A DNA stretch of 64,000 bases. Origin: Ciceribacter sichuanensis (lineage in GTDB: Bacteria > Pseudomonadota > Alphaproteobacteria > Rhizobiales > Rhizobiaceae). Where the stretch lies: assembly GCF_024055605.1 (NCBI RefSeq), contig NZ_JAMXLX010000012.1, positions 42,277-106,276 on the forward strand. Direction: 5' to 3'. Both the position numbers and the translations under genes were made by a program. Positions 34,204 through 42,731 of this stretch are shown in pieces. Every line of letters begins with the position of its first letter. Within the stretch, counting starts at the first letter, position 1. The notes beneath the pieces were generated by a model. The model did not search any database and was not told where the DNA came from. It worked only from the letters and a program-made list of their open reading frames with translations.

Positions 34204-34728
34204 TCAACCGCGCGCAAAGCGCGGCACGCGTGCGGCCTCAAGCTGTTCCGGCGTCAATGTGGCACGCAGGGAGGTGATCGCCTTCTTCAATATTTCCGCC
34301 CTGGCCGCATAGGAGGCGAGCGCATCGGCTGCAGCCTCCGCACGGGCAAAGGCCTCCGGCCCCTTCGGATCTTCGTCCGGCTCACCGATCAGGGCAAGCA
34401 CGGCCTCCCGCTCAGGGACCAGCGCGAGAAGCGCCTGGGTATAGGCCCGCCAGGCGTCCATCTGGTCGGCCCGGATGCCAATGGCCGTTTCCTGGACGGA
34501 AAGCGCTGCGGCAAGACGCAGGCGGATGAACTTGCCGCTATAGTACCGGCGGACGGAATCGAGGCGTTCGCCGATGCTGAAACTTTCGGAAATTTCGTCG
34601 CCGGCATACCAGCCACCGGCGGGCTCGACCGGCAAGGGGGCAACCTGCGCGCCATCCTGGGCGTGGGCGACCAGCGGCAGGGTGAGGGCGAACATGGCCA
34701 CCAGCGAAACTTGAACCGTTTTTCTCAC
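34204..34728 (-). CDS. Spy/CpxP-like periplasmic LTxxQ protein
   Basis: 174 residues from GTG 34728, preceded by AAGGAG; the upstream in-frame ATG has no such site. Signal peptide T-V-Q-V-S-L-V-A-M-F-A-L-T-L-P-L-V-A-H-A, then a helical domain with an L-T-P-E-Q-L motif near the C-terminus as in Spy/CpxP. Such proteins are periplasmic chaperones or stress sensors controlled by two-component systems; the kinase/regulator pair is directly upstream and a shared box lies before this gene. Confidence 0.75.
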   Translation of the reverse strand: MRKTVQVSLVAMFALTLPLVAHAQDGAQVAPLPVEPAGGWYAGDEISESFSIGERLDSVRRYYSGKFIRLRLAAALSVQETAIGIRADQMDAWRAYTQALLALVPEREAVLALIGEPDEDPKGPEAFARAEAAADALASYAARAEILKKAITSLRATLTPEQLEAARVPRFARG

Positions 34729-34802
34729 GGTATGCTCCTTTCCTGTTTCGATGATCGGAGCATGGATTTCGCGCATTTCGCTGAAATGTCGCGGCTGTTC
34801 GA

Positions 34803-34819
34803 AAATGTATCGTTTTGTA
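34803..34819 (-). promoter_or_regulatory. Putative response-regulator box upstream of the Spy-like gene
   Basis: Minus strand reads TACAAAACGATACATTT: two TACA half-sites 10 bp apart, about 75 bp upstream of the GTG start. It matches boxes at 36938 and 40663. Confidence 0.65.
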
Positions 34820-34825
34820 GCCGTC

Positions 34826-36166
34826 TCAGAGAGGTGTGAAGCGCGGTAGCGAGAGCACTACCTGTCCGCCACGCTTGCCGTTGCCGAGCGCGATGGTGCC
34901 GCCCAGAGCCTCGATCAGCGTGCGGGCGACGGCAAGGCCGAGGCCGGCGCCTCCGGTCGCCCGGGCCCGCGAGGGCTCGGCCCGCACGAAGGGTTCGAGC
35001 AAAAGCTCGCCATCCTTGGCGGAAAATCCTGACCCCTCATCCTCTATGAAAAGGTGGACCTCATGTGTGTCCGCATCAAGCCTGACATGGGCGCATCCGC
35101 CGTATTTCACTGCGTTGTCGACGATGTTGCCGATCACCCGGCGCAACGCCAGTCGGTCGCCGATGATCCACACCTCGCCATCGGGCAGCGTCGCTTCCAG
35201 CGAAACAGGCTGGCCGCCGCGACGAAAATCCGCCATCTCGCCACGCAGCAGTTCGGGGAGGTCGAGCATTTCCTCCTCCAGCGCCCCCACGCCGGCACGG
35301 GAAGTCAGCAACGCATTGTCGAGAAGATCGATCATGTCGGAGATGTCGGCTGTCGCACGGTCACGCTCGGCGGGGTCGGGCAGACGTTCGAGCCTGAGCC
35401 GCAGCCGGGTGGCAAAGCTTCGAACATCGTGCTGGATGCCGCCAATCAGCGCCATGCGCGAGCGGGTCATGACCCTCAGCCTGTTCTGCAACCGCTCGAA
35501 TGCGCGCATAAGCGCCCGGATTTCCGGTGTCGTGGAGCGTATCACAGGCAGGGGCGCCGGTTCCCCGGAGGGATCTATGGCATCGACGGCATTGGCAAGC
35601 CGGGTCAGGGGCCGGATTTCGCGATGCAGGAGAAGAAAGGCGACGAGGGCGAAGAGCGTGCCGACGATGCCCGCGCCCATGCCGGCAGGCAGTCCGTAAA
35701 AGGTGACGATGAAGGGTGTTCGCGCCTCGATCACCATCACCTCGCCGTCGTTCATCGCCACCTCGAAGACGAGCGGACGGGAGGTGCGCTGGAGAACCCG
35801 CGGACGGACAAGCCCCTTCGGCGCCGCGAAGAGCCTCACGGAAAGAAGCCGTGCGCCGATCAGGTCGCGATAGGCGGAGAACTCAGCCTCCCCGCTGAGG
35901 TCCTCGCCGAGCTCGGGCCGAACCTCGGGCGGTGACAGGGAGACGGAGAGCATGGAGGATTCCAGCGCTTTCAACACCAACGGGCGTTGCGCCGGCGGCG
36001 CTGTTTCCACGAGTTCGACGATCGCCTGCAACTGCGTTGCCGGCAGTCTGGTGTCGGTTTGCGAGAGACCGTTCGTCCAGTAGAAAAAGGCGATGAGCGC
36101 CAGCCAGAGGGCGAGAAGCGCGCTGGCGCCGATGGCGATGAAGCGTGCGGCAAGCCCAAAACCCAT
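34826..36166 (-). CDS. Sensor histidine kinase
   Basis: 446 residues. First transmembrane segment about 10-33, a periplasmic domain to about 160, a second membrane segment, HAMP (P-L-T-R-L-A-N-A-V-D), the phospho-acceptor histidine in G-G-I-Q-H-D-V-R-S, and ATPase boxes N-x-V-D-N-A-V-K-Y-G, D-E-G-S-G-F and G-G-A-G-L-G-L-A. One base separates it from the response regulator gene. Confidence 0.92.
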   Translation of the reverse strand: MGFGLAARFIAIGASALLALWLALIAFFYWTNGLSQTDTRLPATQLQAIVELVETAPPAQRPLVLKALESSMLSVSLSPPEVRPELGEDLSGEAEFSAYRDLIGARLLSVRLFAAPKGLVRPRVLQRTSRPLVFEVAMNDGEVMVIEARTPFIVTFYGLPAGMGAGIVGTLFALVAFLLLHREIRPLTRLANAVDAIDPSGEPAPLPVIRSTTPEIRALMRAFERLQNRLRVMTRSRMALIGGIQHDVRSFATRLRLRLERLPDPAERDRATADISDMIDLLDNALLTSRAGVGALEEEMLDLPELLRGEMADFRRGGQPVSLEATLPDGEVWIIGDRLALRRVIGNIVDNAVKYGGCAHVRLDADTHEVHLFIEDEGSGFSAKDGELLLEPFVRAEPSRARATGGAGLGLAVARTLIEALGGTIALGNGKRGGQVVLSLPRFTPL

Positions 36167-36167
36167 A

Positions 36168-36884
36168 TCAGGGCACCTGCCGCACCGGTACGGTCAACAG
36201 ATATCCGCCGTTGCGGATCGTATTGATGAGGTTGCAGCCGGGGCTCAGCGCATCGAGTTTCTTGCGCAGGCGGGAAACGAGAATATCCACCGTGCGGTCG
36301 AAAGGGTCGGCGCTTCGGCCATGCGTCCAGTCCAGGATCTGGTCGCGCGAGAGCACGCGGCGCGGGCGTATCACGAAGCAGGAAAGCAGCTCGAACTCGG
36401 CGCTGGTCAGCGATACGAACTCGCCGGTCTCGGTCATGAGCTGGCGGGCGTCGAGATCGGCAATGAAGCGATCGAAGGCGAAGCGGCGTGTCATGGCCTG
36501 CACAGGACGCGGTGTGGAGCGACGAAGGAGCGCGCGGATGCGCGCGAGGAGTTCGCGCGAGCCGAAGGGCTTCACGACATAATCGTCCGCGCCGATCTCG
36601 AGGCCGACGACCCGGTCGGTCTCGTCTCCCTTGGCAGTCAGCATCAGGATCGGCATGTCGCCCGTCGCCCGCAGGCGGCGACAGATCGAAAGTCCGTCTT
36701 CGCCCGGCAGCATGAGGTCGAGCACGACGAGATCGGGTACCAGCCGCTCGAGCACCCGGTCCATCTCCTGTCCGTCCTCGGCGAGTTCCACCATAAAACC
36801 CTCGCGCCCGAGAAAATCGCCGACGAGGCGGCGGATTTCCGGGTCGTCATCAACCACGAGAATGGTTTTGGCCTTCTGTTCCAT
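36168..36884 (-). CDS. OmpR-family response regulator
   Basis: 238 residues. Receiver with acidic D-D-D near residue 12, phospho-acceptor Asp56 (V-V-L-D-L-M-L-P) and a conserved Lys in the P-F region; winged-helix output domain from about 135. Paired with the kinase downstream. OmpR-type proteins bind tandem direct repeats, matching the boxes found at 34803, 36938 and 40663. Confidence 0.94.
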   Translation of the reverse strand: MEQKAKTILVVDDDPEIRRLVGDFLGREGFMVELAEDGQEMDRVLERLVPDLVVLDLMLPGEDGLSICRRLRATGDMPILMLTAKGDETDRVVGLEIGADDYVVKPFGSRELLARIRALLRRSTPRPVQAMTRRFAFDRFIADLDARQLMTETGEFVSLTSAEFELLSCFVIRPRRVLSRDQILDWTHGRSADPFDRTVDILVSRLRKKLDALSPGCNLINTIRNGGYLLTVPVRQVP

Positions 36885-36937
36885 GACCGGAGGACGACAC
36901 TTCGCGTGGAGAAAATCAACTGGAAAAACGCGGTTTT

Positions 36938-36954
36938 TACAAAACGCTACAAAC
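36938..36954 (+). promoter_or_regulatory. Putative response-regulator box (autoregulation / 37086 gene)
   Basis: TACAAAACGCTACAAAC: two TACAAA repeats at a 10-bp period, in the gap between the response regulator and the divergent secreted-protein gene. Confidence 0.7.
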
Positions 36955-37085
36955 GGGAAATCACTCTCAACATGATGACATTAGCGGTTCAATCCGCAGC
37001 AAAGATGGGATCCCAGTCTGGCGATACCGGCCAACCTGACGGGCCGCCCAGACAGTCCCCCGAAACAATCCCAAGGGTTCAGATC

Positions 37086-37394
37086 ATGCGCAAGCCGATC
37101 GCCGCCGGCCTTTTTGCCGGCATTCTCGCTCTCCTCTCGGTCGTCGAAGCCAACGCCTTCACGCGCAACGGCTCGATCAGCACCCCGCGCGGCACCGCCA
37201 GCGTTTCGGCAAGCGGAGGATGCGGCGGCGGCACATGCAGCCGCAGCGTTCAGCGCACCGGCCCCTATGGCGGCAGCTTCTCCAGATCCGGCAGCGTAAG
37301 CTGCAACGCGACAACCGGCGTCTGCGCCGGCTCCAGCACGGTGACCGGGTCGAACGGTGGCACGGTCACCAGAAGCGGCAGCATCTCGCGATGA
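37086..37394 (+). CDS. Small secreted Gly/Ser/Thr-rich protein with Cys-bounded repeat
   Basis: 102 residues from ATG 37086. Signal peptide (G-L-F-A-G-I-L-A-L-L-S-V-V-E-A-N-A), then a low-complexity mature chain rich in Gly, Ser and Thr with four cysteines. One unit, C-S-R-S-V-x3-G-P-Y-G-G-S-x-S, is shared with the larger protein at 40772. Exported; function unknown. Likely controlled by the adjacent two-component system. Confidence 0.65.
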   Translation: MRKPIAAGLFAGILALLSVVEANAFTRNGSISTPRGTASVSASGGCGGGTCSRSVQRTGPYGGSFSRSGSVSCNATTGVCAGSSTVTGSNGGTVTRSGSISR

Positions 37395-37511
37395 TGCCGG
37401 GCGCCCGGCGGTTCTAATGCCGAGCCCCCACCCGCCGGGCGTCACCGTCTTCGAGATTTCAGGCCGGATTATCCCCAGAATCGGTATCGCAAGCATGACA
37501 GGCCAGACATC

Positions 37512-38789
37512 ATGAACCAGCACGCGAGAGCCAATGATCCATCCCCGGAACCGTTGCGACCTGCGGAAACGCGGCCTCTACAACCGGGTGCGCCTCGTCC
37601 CGCGACCCCCGTCGGTGCTCGTCCGCCTTCCGCGCCACGTCGCGCCAACCGGGCGTTGCTTGCATCCTTCGTCATCGCCGTCGCTCTCGGTGTCGCCCTC
37701 CTCGGCATTCGCTATTTCGTTCCCCGGACAGTCGATCTCGTGACTCTTGCGCCCGGTTTTTTTCAGCCGGAGCTTTCCGGTCCCGGCGTACTCGACGCAA
37801 CCTCGCTCGCCAATGTCGGAGCCAGTATTCAGGGTGCCATCACCCGACTTTCCGTGGAGCGCAACGATATCGTGGCAAAGGGCGACTTTGTCGCCGAAAT
37901 CAGCGCTCTAGACCTCAAGGCTGCGCTCGCTTCCACGCTCGCTTCCCGAGAGGCGGCCGGCAAGGCGGTCGAGGCAGCGAAATTCGATGTCGCGCGGGTT
38001 GAGGCGACGCTTGAAAATGCTCGCTCCAATCTCGTTCGACAGGGCGATCTCATCCGCTCCGGCGTTACCAGCCGCTCGGCGCTGGAAAGTGCAGAAACCA
38101 CGGCGAAGCAGGCAGAAGCCGATCTCGCCAAGGCCCAGTCGGAGTTGCTTCAGGCCGAGGCGCAGGCCATCGCCGCCGAAGCCAATGTCGCGGCAAGCCG
38201 GGCCCAGATCGAGAAATCGGTGATCCGCGCCCCGATCGACGGAGTGATCGTCGCCCGCAATCTCAATCTCGGCGACATGGCCTCGCCGACGAACGCCATT
38301 GTCGCGATTGCCGATCCCGCCAGCATCGTGCTGTCGGCCCGTTTCGACGAAAGCGTGATTTCCAGCATGGCGCCGGGCCAGACCGCAACCATCCGCTTCG
38401 GCGGCGATGACGAGGCGCGCTATGCCGGCAAGGTTGTACGCGTCGGCCGCGAGGTCGACCAGGAAACGCGGGAATTCACGGTGGACATAGCACCGATACG
38501 GCTGCCGCCGAACTGGGCACTTGGCCAGCGCGGCACGGCTGTCGTCGATCTTGCCGCCAGCGAAGGCGTCATCGCGGTGCCGGTGAAAAGCATCGCCCGC
38601 CGCGAAGGCAAGGCCGGCGTCTGGCTCGTCCGTAACGGGCGCGCCGTGTGGCAGTCCGTCGATCTCGGTCGTATAGGTGGGAGGAGGGCCGAGGTTCTGC
38701 GCGGGCTTGGTCCCGGCGATCGGCTCGTCACGACGCCCGTGGGCATTTACCGCTGGATGCCGGTCGCCAGGACGGGAGCGGTATCGTGA
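37512..38789 (+). CDS. HlyD-family periplasmic adaptor of an ABC exporter
   Basis: 425 residues. One N-terminal membrane anchor (about 45-65), a lipoyl-like/barrel-sandwich half near 90-120, a long coiled coil (about 125-225, Ala/Glu/Lys-rich), the second lipoyl half with V-I-R-A-P-I-D-G-V-I-V, and a C-terminal beta-barrel. With the next two genes it forms a DevBCA-like three-gene exporter. Stop and next start overlap (GTGA). Confidence 0.85.
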   Translation: MNQHARANDPSPEPLRPAETRPLQPGAPRPATPVGARPPSAPRRANRALLASFVIAVALGVALLGIRYFVPRTVDLVTLAPGFFQPELSGPGVLDATSLANVGASIQGAITRLSVERNDIVAKGDFVAEISALDLKAALASTLASREAAGKAVEAAKFDVARVEATLENARSNLVRQGDLIRSGVTSRSALESAETTAKQAEADLAKAQSELLQAEAQAIAAEANVAASRAQIEKSVIRAPIDGVIVARNLNLGDMASPTNAIVAIADPASIVLSARFDESVISSMAPGQTATIRFGGDDEARYAGKVVRVGREVDQETREFTVDIAPIRLPPNWALGQRGTAVVDLAASEGVIAVPVKSIARREGKAGVWLVRNGRAVWQSVDLGRIGGRRAEVLRGLGPGDRLVTTPVGIYRWMPVARTGAVS

Positions 38790-39946
38790 ATCTCGGTCTC
38801 AAGGACGTCCGCCACAATATCGGCCGTTTCCTGATGACGGCGGCGGGCGTTGCCTTCCTCGTCACGGCCTCCATCGGCATGATCGGCCTATACCGCGGTA
38901 TTGTCGCCGACGCCCTTCTTGTCATCGACCGGATCGGAGCGGATCTCTGGGTCGTACAGGGCGGACGCGCCGGCCCATTTTCCGAGAGCTCGGCCATTTC
39001 CTCCGGCATGGACCGGCGGGTGGAGGGTGTCGATGGCGTGACGAGCGTTCGCCGTTTCGTGCAGATCAGCCAGCAGTTCGAGCATCGCGGCCGTTCGTTG
39101 CGCGCCTCGCTGACCGGTCTCGACTATCCCCGCGACAACGGCGGCTGGGTTCCTCTCGCCGCCGGCCGGCATATCGCGAGCGGCCATTTCGAGGCGATCG
39201 CCGACATCAGTATCGGCCTGAAACTCGGCGAGACTGTGCGGCTGGGAAGGGACGACTTCACTGTGGTCGGCCTGACACGGGGGATGGTGGACATGGGCGG
39301 CGACGGGTTGCTTGTTGTCACGATCAATGACGCCATGGCTGTCGCCCAGCGGCGGACCAGCGAGGAAGTGCTCCTGGCCCGCAACGCCGCAGACGCAACG
39401 TCGGCTGCCACCTCCGGCAGTTCGGTGGCGCAGGACAGCAAGATCTCCGCTGCCCTGGTGACGCTCGACCCGGCAACCGACGAGGCGGCGGTGCGCCGCG
39501 TCATCATGGCCTGGGGCGACGCCAATGTACTCAGCCGCGCGGAGCAGCAGAGCCTGCTTCTCGACCAGCGGCTCTGGCGACTGCGCGTCCAGATCCTCGC
39601 CTTCACGGGGGTGCTGCTCACCGTCATGGTCATCGTCATCTCCCTCATCATCTACATGCTGACCATGGAAAAACGGCATCAGATCGCCATGCTGAAACTC
39701 ATCGGCGCGCGTAACACCGTCATCGTCGTCATGATCGCTGAACAGGCCTACCTGATCGGCGCAGGAGGACTGGCGCTCGGCCTCGTTCTTTCCAACGTCA
39801 TCTTTCCGTGGTTCCCGCGACGGGTGATCATCGAGGCATCCGATATTGCGCTTCTCGGCCTCGCCATGGCGGTCATCTGTGGCTTCGCAAGCCTTCTTGG
39901 CATATCGCGGGCGTTGAAGGTGCGGGCGCAGGAGGTGCTTTCATGA
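38786..39946 (+). CDS. FtsX-like ABC exporter permease (DevC type)
   Basis: 386 residues from GTG 38786, overlapping the adaptor stop. One N-terminal membrane helix (R-F-L-M-T-A-A-G-V-A-F-L-V-T-A), a large periplasmic domain, then three C-terminal helices from about 270 on. This is the MacB/DevC topology. It couples to the ATPase gene by ATGA overlap. Confidence 0.85.
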   Translation: MNLGLKDVRHNIGRFLMTAAGVAFLVTASIGMIGLYRGIVADALLVIDRIGADLWVVQGGRAGPFSESSAISSGMDRRVEGVDGVTSVRRFVQISQQFEHRGRSLRASLTGLDYPRDNGGWVPLAAGRHIASGHFEAIADISIGLKLGETVRLGRDDFTVVGLTRGMVDMGGDGLLVVTINDAMAVAQRRTSEEVLLARNAADATSAATSGSSVAQDSKISAALVTLDPATDEAAVRRVIMAWGDANVLSRAEQQSLLLDQRLWRLRVQILAFTGVLLTVMVIVISLIIYMLTMEKRHQIAMLKLIGARNTVIVVMIAEQAYLIGAGGLALGLVLSNVIFPWFPRRVIIEASDIALLGLAMAVICGFASLLGISRALKVRAQEVLS

Positions 39947-40632
39947 GCGGCGTCCCGGTGCTCTCCGTGCGCGGCGCGCGGCGCCATTATGTCAGCGGCG
40001 AAAGCACAGTGTGCGCCCTTGACGGCGTTTCCTTCGACATCCAGCCTGGCGAGGTGGTCGGTATCCTGGGACCGAGCGGTTCCGGCAAGAGTACGCTTCT
40101 GCTCATTGCCGGCCTGCTGGAGCCTCCCACCGAAGGCGAGGTCCTGATCCGCGATCAACTTGTTTCCGCACCCGGCGCGGATCTCGACAATCTTCGCGAT
40201 TTCCGGCGCAAGAACATAGGTTTCGTCTTCCAGAAGGCCAATCTCATACCCTTTCTCACCGCAGCCGAAAACGTCGCACTGGCCCTGCAGATCGATGATG
40301 TGCCGGCGCGGCCGGCCCGAACCTATGCCGAGTTTCTTCTTGCCAATGTCGATCTCAGCCACCGGATGAACAATCTTCCAAGTAGGCTTTCCGGTGGCGA
40401 ACAGCAGCGTGTCGCGGTTGCCCGTGCGCTCGCCAACGATCCGGCTCTCATTCTCGCTGATGAGCCGACGGCCGCCCTCGACAGTGTCCGCGGTCGGCAG
40501 GTCATCGGGCTTTTCCGCGAGATCGCCGACACGCGTCAGGCGGCCGTCGCCGTGGTTACCCACGATCAGCGCGTCTTCGACCTCTTCGACCGCACCATCG
40601 AACTGCGCGACGGCCGGATCGTCGCGGAATGA
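39943..40632 (+). CDS. ABC exporter ATPase (DevA/LolD type)
   Basis: 229 residues from ATG 39943. Walker A G-P-S-G-S-G-K-S-T, Q-loop F-V-F-Q-K-A-N, signature L-S-G-G-E-Q-Q-R, Walker B L-I-L-A-D-E-P-T-A-A-L-D and the switch histidine V-V-T-H-D. It energises the HlyD-permease exporter; the substrate is unknown, lipid or a small secreted molecule by analogy. Confidence 0.9.
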   Translation: MSGVPVLSVRGARRHYVSGESTVCALDGVSFDIQPGEVVGILGPSGSGKSTLLLIAGLLEPPTEGEVLIRDQLVSAPGADLDNLRDFRRKNIGFVFQKANLIPFLTAAENVALALQIDDVPARPARTYAEFLLANVDLSHRMNNLPSRLSGGEQQRVAVARALANDPALILADEPTAALDSVRGRQVIGLFREIADTRQAAVAVVTHDQRVFDLFDRTIELRDGRIVAE

Positions 40633-40662
40633 AGCACGTCCGGCACAATGATCGCCGCCTGA

Positions 40663-40679
40663 AACAAATCGCTACAAAA
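40663..40679 (+). promoter_or_regulatory. Putative response-regulator box upstream of the 40772 gene
   Basis: AACAAATCGCTACAAAA: two [TA]ACAAA repeats 10 bp apart, aligned with the boxes at 36938 and 34803, about 95 bp before the gene. Confidence 0.6.
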
Positions 40680-40771
40680 AGCAACGCGGCCGAAAGATGG
40701 CGGCCAAGCTCAGGATGGAAATTCACCCCATGCCGCCACGAGGGCGGTCACCCCGAATGGAGGCAAAAAAA

Positions 40772-41452
40772 ATGCTGAAAAGACTGCTCATGGTGCTGGC
40801 GCTTCTGGCCACCGGCGCTTCTGCCGCTTCGGCGGCAACGGTTGCGATCGCAACCGGAAACGTCAACCTGCGGGCCGGTCCCTCGACCGCCTATCCCGTC
40901 GTCACCACCGTGCCGGTCGGCGCCCGGATCGTCACCCACGGCTGCCTTCCCGGCTATTCCTGGTGTGACATCGCCTTCAGTACCTTCCGCGGTTGGGTCT
41001 CGGCGAGATATATCCAGATCGTCTACAATGGCGCTCCGGTCGTTCTTTCTCCGACCGTCGCGACCGCTGTCGGCGTCACGGTCGTGGCTTTCAATCAAGC
41101 TTATTGGAACACCTATTACCGGGCCTATCCCTGGTATGGTTCCTGGGGTTACTACTATCGTCCCTATGCGGTCGCCCCGCCGCCGCGTATTACCGCGCAT
41201 GACCGTTCGCTGACCTGCGCCAATGGCAGTTGCACGGGCACGCGTTCGACTACCGGTGTCTATGGCGGCTCGACCAGCCAGACGAGGACATGCTCCGGCG
41301 GCGAATGCACCGCCACGCGCAACACGGTCGGTCCCTACGGCAATTCGGCTTCAAGGGTAAGGAACTGCAGCGCCAATGATCGCTCTTGCACCGTGACCCG
41401 CACCGGTCCGCGCGGCGGCACCATGACCGGCACCCGCATTTTCAATCGATGA
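40772..41452 (+). CDS. Secreted SH3b-domain protein with Cys-bounded repeats
   Basis: 226 residues from ATG 40772, behind GGAGG. Signal peptide ending A-S-A-A-S-A, a bacterial SH3 domain (about 25-85: N-V-N-L-R-A-G-P-S-T-A-Y-P-V and G-W-V-S-A-R-Y-I), a Tyr/Trp-rich linker, and then three repeats of about 22 residues with Cys, T-x-T-R and G-x-Y-G-[GN]-S. The repeats are related to those of the 37086 protein. Probably cell-wall or envelope bound. Confidence 0.75.
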   Translation: MLKRLLMVLALLATGASAASAATVAIATGNVNLRAGPSTAYPVVTTVPVGARIVTHGCLPGYSWCDIAFSTFRGWVSARYIQIVYNGAPVVLSPTVATAVGVTVVAFNQAYWNTYYRAYPWYGSWGYYYRPYAVAPPPRITAHDRSLTCANGSCTGTRSTTGVYGGSTSQTRTCSGGECTATRNTVGPYGNSASRVRNCSANDRSCTVTRTGPRGGTMTGTRIFNR

Positions 41453-41859
41453 CAGGTCAGGAAAGCCAAGGGCTCGGCAGAAGCGCACGTCTTTTCCTTC
41501 ACTCGGGCAAACAAACTTCGCAAGCCCATGGCCAGCGGCCTTCGGCACTTTCGGCGAGTATGAAAGGCGGTCGGGCGCGGCGGTGGAGCATATTTTCGCC
41601 AAAACAGTCGAGAGGTGGTTGATAGCCGAACCTGCCAGTCAGGACGCTACAACCACTTCCGCAAGCGGTGATTGCCATTCGGATGATTGTTGGTCGATCG
41701 CGGGGTGCGCGAATTGCCGTTTCCACGCTGGCAATTAATTGAGGACGGCATGGATCCTGATCGCAGCAAGGCAGAGATCCTATCCCGGAGATGGGGAGCC
41801 GTTGGTTCGATCCCCCTCAAAGTTCAAAGCCTCCAGGCCTCTCTTCGATGTATATCCCA
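41453..41859. other. Intergenic region without recognisable gene
   Basis: About 400 bp between the SH3b gene and vapBC. Short open frames show no family likeness. Nothing convincing is seen. Confidence 0.5.
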
Positions 41860-41898
41860 TTGACATATCCCCTTTCGCGAATTATGTCCGGGGATATG
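41860..41898 (+). promoter_or_regulatory. vapBC promoter and operator
   Basis: A -35-like TTGACA (41860) with TATGTC about 17 bp on, overlapped by an inverted repeat CATATCCCC (41864-41872) / GGGGATATG (41890-41898). Binding by VapB(C) over the promoter would give the usual autorepression. Confidence 0.7.
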
Positions 41899-41926
41899 CT
41901 ATTTGTGGATGCCAAAGAGGTGAGCC

Positions 41927-42157
41927 ATGGAACAGGGTGCGGTATTCCAGAGCAATCGTAGCCAAGCCATCCGACTGCCCAAGGCAGTCGCTCTGCCTGA
42001 TGACGTGAAGCGTGTCGACATCGTTGTGATCGGACGTACTCGAATTATAGCCCCTGCAGGTGAGGTTTGGGATAGTTGGTTCGAGGGTCCCGAGGCGACA
42101 TCCGACTTCATGAGCCAACGTGATCAGCCAGCCTTGCAGGAGCGCGAGGCGTTCTGA
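41927..42157 (+). CDS. vapB: VapB-type antitoxin
   Basis: 76 residues. N-terminal AbrB/SpoVT-like DNA-binding swapped hairpin (A-V-F-Q-S-N-R-S-Q-A-I-R-L-P-K), then an acidic C-terminal tail with W-x-x-W-F that would wrap around the toxin. Stop and vapC start overlap (TGATG). Confidence 0.9.
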   Translation: MEQGAVFQSNRSQAIRLPKAVALPDDVKRVDIVVIGRTRIIAPAGEVWDSWFEGPEATSDFMSQRDQPALQEREAF

Positions 42158-42558
42158 TGCTGAAATACATGCTGGATACCAACATCTGCATTTTCACCAT
42201 CAAGAACAGACCACAACAGGTGCGCGACGCGTTCAATCGCCACTACGGTCAGCTATGCATGAGTTCAGTCAGCTTGATGGAATTGATTTACGGGGCGGAA
42301 AAGTCGGCGAGCCCGGAGCGCAATCTGACTGTCGTTGAAGGTTTTGCAGCCCGCCTCGAGGTGTTGCCGTATGATGAGTTAGCGGCCGTCCATACAGGCC
42401 AGTTGCGTGCCGAACTTGCCCGCAGTGGAACGCCTATCGGACCATATGACCAGCTGATCGCGGGCCACGCGCGCTCCCGCGGCCTGATCGTGGTAACGAA
42501 TAACCGGCGCGAATTTGATCGCGTGCCCGGTTTGCGCATCGAGGACTGGACCGTCTAA
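42157..42558 (+). CDS. vapC: VapC-type PIN-domain toxin ribonuclease
   Basis: 133 residues. PIN acidic residues in Y-M-L-D-T-N-I, M-E-L-I-Y-G-A-E-K and P-Y-D-Q-L-I-A-G-H-A. The family cleaves initiator tRNA or rRNA. Cognate antitoxin is immediately upstream. Confidence 0.92.
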   Translation: MLKYMLDTNICIFTIKNRPQQVRDAFNRHYGQLCMSSVSLMELIYGAEKSASPERNLTVVEGFAARLEVLPYDELAAVHTGQLRAELARSGTPIGPYDQLIAGHARSRGLIVVTNNRREFDRVPGLRIEDWTV

Positions 42559-42731
42559 ACTCGCACCCGTGATTGTTATAGGAAGCAGGCAAGTCGGGAT
42601 ATCACCATATCCCATGGAATTGTCGGGTCGCTGGTTCGAATTCCTTCACCTGCAAGACGGCACCGGCTCCATCCGGTCTTCACGGTCCTGATTATTGCCA
42701 GGCGAGAATGGTTCGCATTTGTCTCGACCCC

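Noticed and set aside
33647..34207. 186-codon open frame on the minus strand
   Set aside because: It overlaps, in another frame, the small secreted Cys-rich protein that has a good signal peptide and family pattern; the longer frame has no recognisable domain.
41795..41830. tRNA T-arm-like GGTTCGATCC stretch (similar ones near 42632 and 46240)
   Set aside because: The flanking bases do not form a 5-bp T-stem and no acceptor, D or anticodon arms can be folded, so no tRNA or tRNA-end attachment site is claimed.
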